The notes under the pieces were generated by a model that worked only from the letters and a program-made list of their open reading frames with translations, was not told the DNA's origin and did not search any database. The position numbers were made by a program, and so were the translations under genes. A stretch of 54,532 nucleotides of DNA from an uncultured Polaribacter sp. (GTDB lineage Bacteria; Bacteroidota; Bacteroidia; Flavobacteriales; Flavobacteriaceae), in contig NZ_CANNFF010000013.1 of the NCBI RefSeq assembly GCF_947503855.1, positions 1-54,532 of the forward strand, in the 5' to 3' direction. Below, one piece after another: positions 52,277 through 54,532 of the stretch; positions within the stretch are counted from its first letter, which is position 1; every line of letters starts with the position of its first letter.

Positions 52277-53608
52277 TTGAAAACCAAACTTCTTTTATTT
52301 GTAGCATTTATTACATCAATTGCTACTTATTCTCAAAAACAATGGACGCTTAAAGAATGTGTAGATGAAGCTTTAAAAAAGAACATTACTATACAGCAGA
52401 ACAAGTTAAGTTTAGAATTAGCAAAAAAAAATGTAGCCATTACAAAAGGGAATTTCTTACCAAATTTAAATGGTAACACAGGTGGTAACTTTAACTTTGG
52501 TACTGGTTTTGACCCTGTATCTCAAGATAGGGTAAACACTAGTTTTTTCGGAGGATCTATGAATTTGAGTTCTGGTATTACCCTTTTTAACGGTTTTAGA
52601 AATACAAACACATACAAACAAGCACAGTTGGGTGTAGAAACAAGTTTGTACGATTTAAAACAAATAGAAAACGATATTTCTTTAAGAGTTTTAAATACCT
52701 ATTTAAACGTATTATTTGCAAAAGAAAACCTAGAAGTAGCCAAAATACAAGCAGAAATTAGTAAAAAGCAAATAGAAGCAGCAGATGCCAGGTTTAAAGC
52801 AGGTGCCATTGCAAAAGGAGATTTATTAAATTTCCAATCTACAGCAGCAAACGACTTGCAAAATGTGGTAGCGCAAGAAAATGCATTAGAATTAGCTTTG
52901 TTAAATTTAGCACAATTATTACAAGAACCCGCAGAAAATTTTGATGTAGCTCCTATTGAAGTTGCTAAGCCTTCTGCAAACTTATTGTATACAAACTCTT
53001 CTGTGGTTTATCAAAAATCTTTAACCTCTATGCCACAAATTGCGAGAGCAAAGTTAGATATAGAAAATTCAGATTTTAATATAGAAATTGCAAAAAGTAG
53101 TTTTTACCCAACTTTAACAGCATCTGCAGGTTTATCTACCAATTATGGTTTTAATTTAAACTTACCAAATGGCGCTAGTAATCCAGATTTTGGTTCTCAG
53201 TTAGAAGATAATTTTGGTTATGGTTTTGGTTTTAATCTTAGCATCCCCATCTTTAATCGTTTTCAAACAAAAAACAGAGTTGCACAGTCTTACATTAATA
53301 AAGAGGTTTCAGAAACTAGATTAGAAAACCAAAAGTTACAATTAAAACAAACTATAGAACAAGCTTTTTTAGATGTTAAAACCGCTTTAAAAACCTATGA
53401 AGCTGCAAAAATATCTTTAGAAGCACAAAATGAGGCTTTTAAAAATGCACAAGAACGTTACAATTATGGAGCCATGACGTTGTTTGATTTTGACTTGGTA
53501 AGAACACGCTTAGTAAATGCAGAGGCTGCAATGATACGTTCTAAGTACGATTATGTATTTAAAACAAAAGTATTACAGTTTTATTCTGGTGAGTTGGTAT
53601 TCGACTAA
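52277..53608 (+). CDS. TolC family outer membrane protein
   Basis: This 443-residue outer-membrane channel protein starts with TTG (no Met fits the signal peptide KTKLLLFVAFITSIATYSQ). Two OEP repeats of coiled-coil plus beta-hairpin are visible: WTLKECVDEALKKNITIQQ with NISSGITLF-like barrel strands, and the second half from MPQIARAKLDIENSDFNIEIAKSS with SIPIFNRFQTKNRVAQS. It would pair with an inner-membrane pump and adaptor, neither of which is here. The 183-base upstream gap shows no consensus promoter. Confidence 0.92.
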   Translation: MKTKLLLFVAFITSIATYSQKQWTLKECVDEALKKNITIQQNKLSLELAKKNVAITKGNFLPNLNGNTGGNFNFGTGFDPVSQDRVNTSFFGGSMNLSSGITLFNGFRNTNTYKQAQLGVETSLYDLKQIENDISLRVLNTYLNVLFAKENLEVAKIQAEISKKQIEAADARFKAGAIAKGDLLNFQSTAANDLQNVVAQENALELALLNLAQLLQEPAENFDVAPIEVAKPSANLLYTNSSVVYQKSLTSMPQIARAKLDIENSDFNIEIAKSSFYPTLTASAGLSTNYGFNLNLPNGASNPDFGSQLEDNFGYGFGFNLSIPIFNRFQTKNRVAQSYINKEVSETRLENQKLQLKQTIEQAFLDVKTALKTYEAAKISLEAQNEAFKNAQERYNYGAMTLFDFDLVRTRLVNAEAAMIRSKYDYVFKTKVLQFYSGELVFD

Positions 53609-53625
53609 AAAAAGCATTTATAAAT

Positions 53626-53669
53626 AAAGAGGCTGTTTTAATGAAGTTTAGACAGCCTCTTTCTTTTTT
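53626..53669 (+). terminator. Terminator of the tolC-like gene
   Basis: AAAGAGGCTGT (53626-53636) pairs perfectly with ACAGCCTCTTT (53652-53662), then CTTTTTTT. An ATG at 53641 falls in its loop and so cannot be the tsaB start. Confidence 0.85.
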
Positions 53670-53678
53670 GGGAAATAG

Positions 53679-53686
53679 TATCTTTG
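53679..53686 (+). promoter_or_regulatory. -7 element of tsaB
   Basis: TATCTTTG matches TAnnTTTG and ends 14 bases before the TTG start at 53701. Confidence 0.65.
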
Positions 53687-53700
53687 TAAAAAATTATATT

Positions 53701-54387
53701 TTGGCAATTATTTTAAACATAGAAACCGCTACAAAAAACTGTTCTGTAAGTATCTCAGAAAACGGAGCTATTATCGCAATTCAGGAATTGAATAATGGCA
53801 ATTACTCTCATGCAGAAGTTTTACATCCTTTTATAAATAATATTTTAAATGAAGCCAATATAGATTCAACTTCAATAGACGCCATAGCCGTAAGTAAAGG
53901 CCCCGGTTCTTATACAGGCTTAAGAATTGGAGTTTCTGCTGCAAAAGGGCTTTGTTTTGCCTTAAACAAGCCGTTAATTTCTATTGATACATTAACTTCT
54001 TTATCTCATGCAATAACTATAGAGCGTGGTTTTATGGTACCTCTTTTAGATGCAAGAAGAATGGAGGTATATGCAGCTGTTTTTAATCACCAAAACCAGA
54101 AAGTTAGAGATACAAAAGCAGAAATCATAGAAGATACTTCATTTTTAGAATATTTAAAAGATCACAAAGTTTATTTTTTAGGTGATGGCGCTCCAAAATG
54201 CAAACCTATAATTACTCATAAAAATGCTGTTTTTATAGACGATAAATTTCCATCTGCCAAAGAAATGGCACAGTTGTCTTTTTTTAAGTACAATAAAAGC
54301 GACTTTGAAGATGTCGCTTATTTTGAACCCTTTTATTTAAAAGACTTTGTGGTTGTGCCAGAAAAAAAGAAAAAACCTGTTTTTTAA
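53701..54387 (+). CDS. tsaB: tRNA threonylcarbamoyladenosine biosynthesis protein TsaB
   Basis: This partner of TsaD and TsaE makes the t6A base next to the anticodon. It has 228 residues from a TTG codon that reads MAIILNIETATKNCSVS, the standard family start. The ATG 20 codons upstream (53641) lies in the terminator loop before the promoter and is rejected. Typical parts are AVSKGPGSYTGLRIGVSAAKGLCFAL, SHAITIERGFMVPLLDARRMEVYAAVF and a C-terminal YFEPFYLKDFVV. It lacks the metal-binding residues of TsaD, as expected. Confidence 0.94.
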   Translation: MAIILNIETATKNCSVSISENGAIIAIQELNNGNYSHAEVLHPFINNILNEANIDSTSIDAIAVSKGPGSYTGLRIGVSAAKGLCFALNKPLISIDTLTSLSHAITIERGFMVPLLDARRMEVYAAVFNHQNQKVRDTKAEIIEDTSFLEYLKDHKVYFLGDGAPKCKPIITHKNAVFIDDKFPSAKEMAQLSFFKYNKSDFEDVAYFEPFYLKDFVVVPEKKKKPVF

Positions 54388-54455
54388 ACTGTATATTTTA
54401 TTTCCTTTTTTTGAGATTCTGTAAATTGAGTGGTTATTGAATTACTCTTTCCTTG

Positions 54456-54480
54456 TGTATTATACTGAAATAGGTTGACC
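54456..54480 (+). mobile_element. IS-end-like terminal sequence, right edge
   Basis: The 25 bases starting TGTATTATACTGAAATAGG match 53-77 (minus strand) at 21 positions, including a 15-base perfect core CTGAAATAGGTTGAC. The element, if any, extends to the right, beyond the window. The remaining 52 bases show no complete frame. Confidence 0.35.
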
Positions 54481-54532
54481 TTTTTTTAGGTTTAATTTAT
54501 ACGTTCAAACTATTTTTTTAAGCCGTTTAGAA

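Overview
The window comes from an AT-rich member of the Bacteroidota, almost certainly a marine Flavobacteriaceae of the Polaribacter/Tenacibaculum type. The signs are families largely confined to that group (SprE/PorW, DUF4270, DUF4271, DUF4296, DUF5687), an F-type ATP synthase operon without beta and epsilon genes, weak Shine-Dalgarno signals, and many TAnnTTTG -7 promoter elements. Nearly everything is ordinary chromosomal housekeeping. The accessory material lies at the left end and in small intergenic elements. I saw no tRNA, rRNA, CRISPR array, prophage or complete insertion sequence.

Layout. 1-2.5 kb is an accessory patch: an IS-end-like sequence, a cruciform, a two-gene module of unknown function bracketed by a 10-bp inverted repeat, three palindromes and a 35-codon ORF. 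2.5-8.6 kb has an orphan ABC ATPase, two lipoprotein peptidases (M13 and S9A) and a thioredoxin. 8.6-13.6 kb is a PadR-controlled membrane operon: PadR, three related small membrane proteins, a DUF5687 permease and its ATPase. 13.7-22.2 kb links the type IX secretion/gliding lipoprotein SprE and a bactofilin to the ATP synthase genes (AtpZ-like, DUF6168-like, a, c, b, delta, alpha, gamma). 22.2-32.9 kb carries an ALDH7-type dehydrogenase, an isoaspartyl peptidase, a LuxE-like protein, TyrRS, an epimerase-like reductase, dihydroorotase with a DPM1-type glycosyltransferase, and HemD. 33-41.3 kb holds RadA, a flippase-like membrane protein, PanD, PanC, a half-length GT5 protein, DUF4270 and GlmS. 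41.3-46.5 kb has two TonB-like paralogues, a short FAD protein, MarC, DUF3109, DeoC and a hexapeptide acyltransferase. 47-52.1 kb is a cytochrome oxidase assembly and subunit III/IV cluster (CtaB, two subunit III proteins, subunit IV, a thioredoxin-fold-like protein, SCO, DUF420, a small CxxC protein). The window closes with a TolC-family protein, TsaB, and a second IS-end-like sequence.

How the genes work together: SprE serves protein secretion and gliding, which depend on proton motive force, next to the ATP synthase that uses the same force. The cox cluster supplies heme O synthesis, copper delivery and the accessory subunits of a heme-copper oxidase whose subunits I and II are not here. 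PanC/PanD and HemD/CtaB feed CoA and heme synthesis.

The most novel material is non-coding. There are two compact candidate RNAs (44.16-44.25 and 46.76-46.84 kb), each with a TAnnTTTG promoter, a 5' hairpin and an intrinsic terminator. A hairpin/U-run sits between atpE and atpF. Two copies of a repeat conserve a two-hairpin fold while the stem bases change. A nested dyad overlaps the PadR promoter. Several starts given here were chosen from promoter or terminator positions (TsaB, CtaB, DeoC, PadR, AtpA, RadA).
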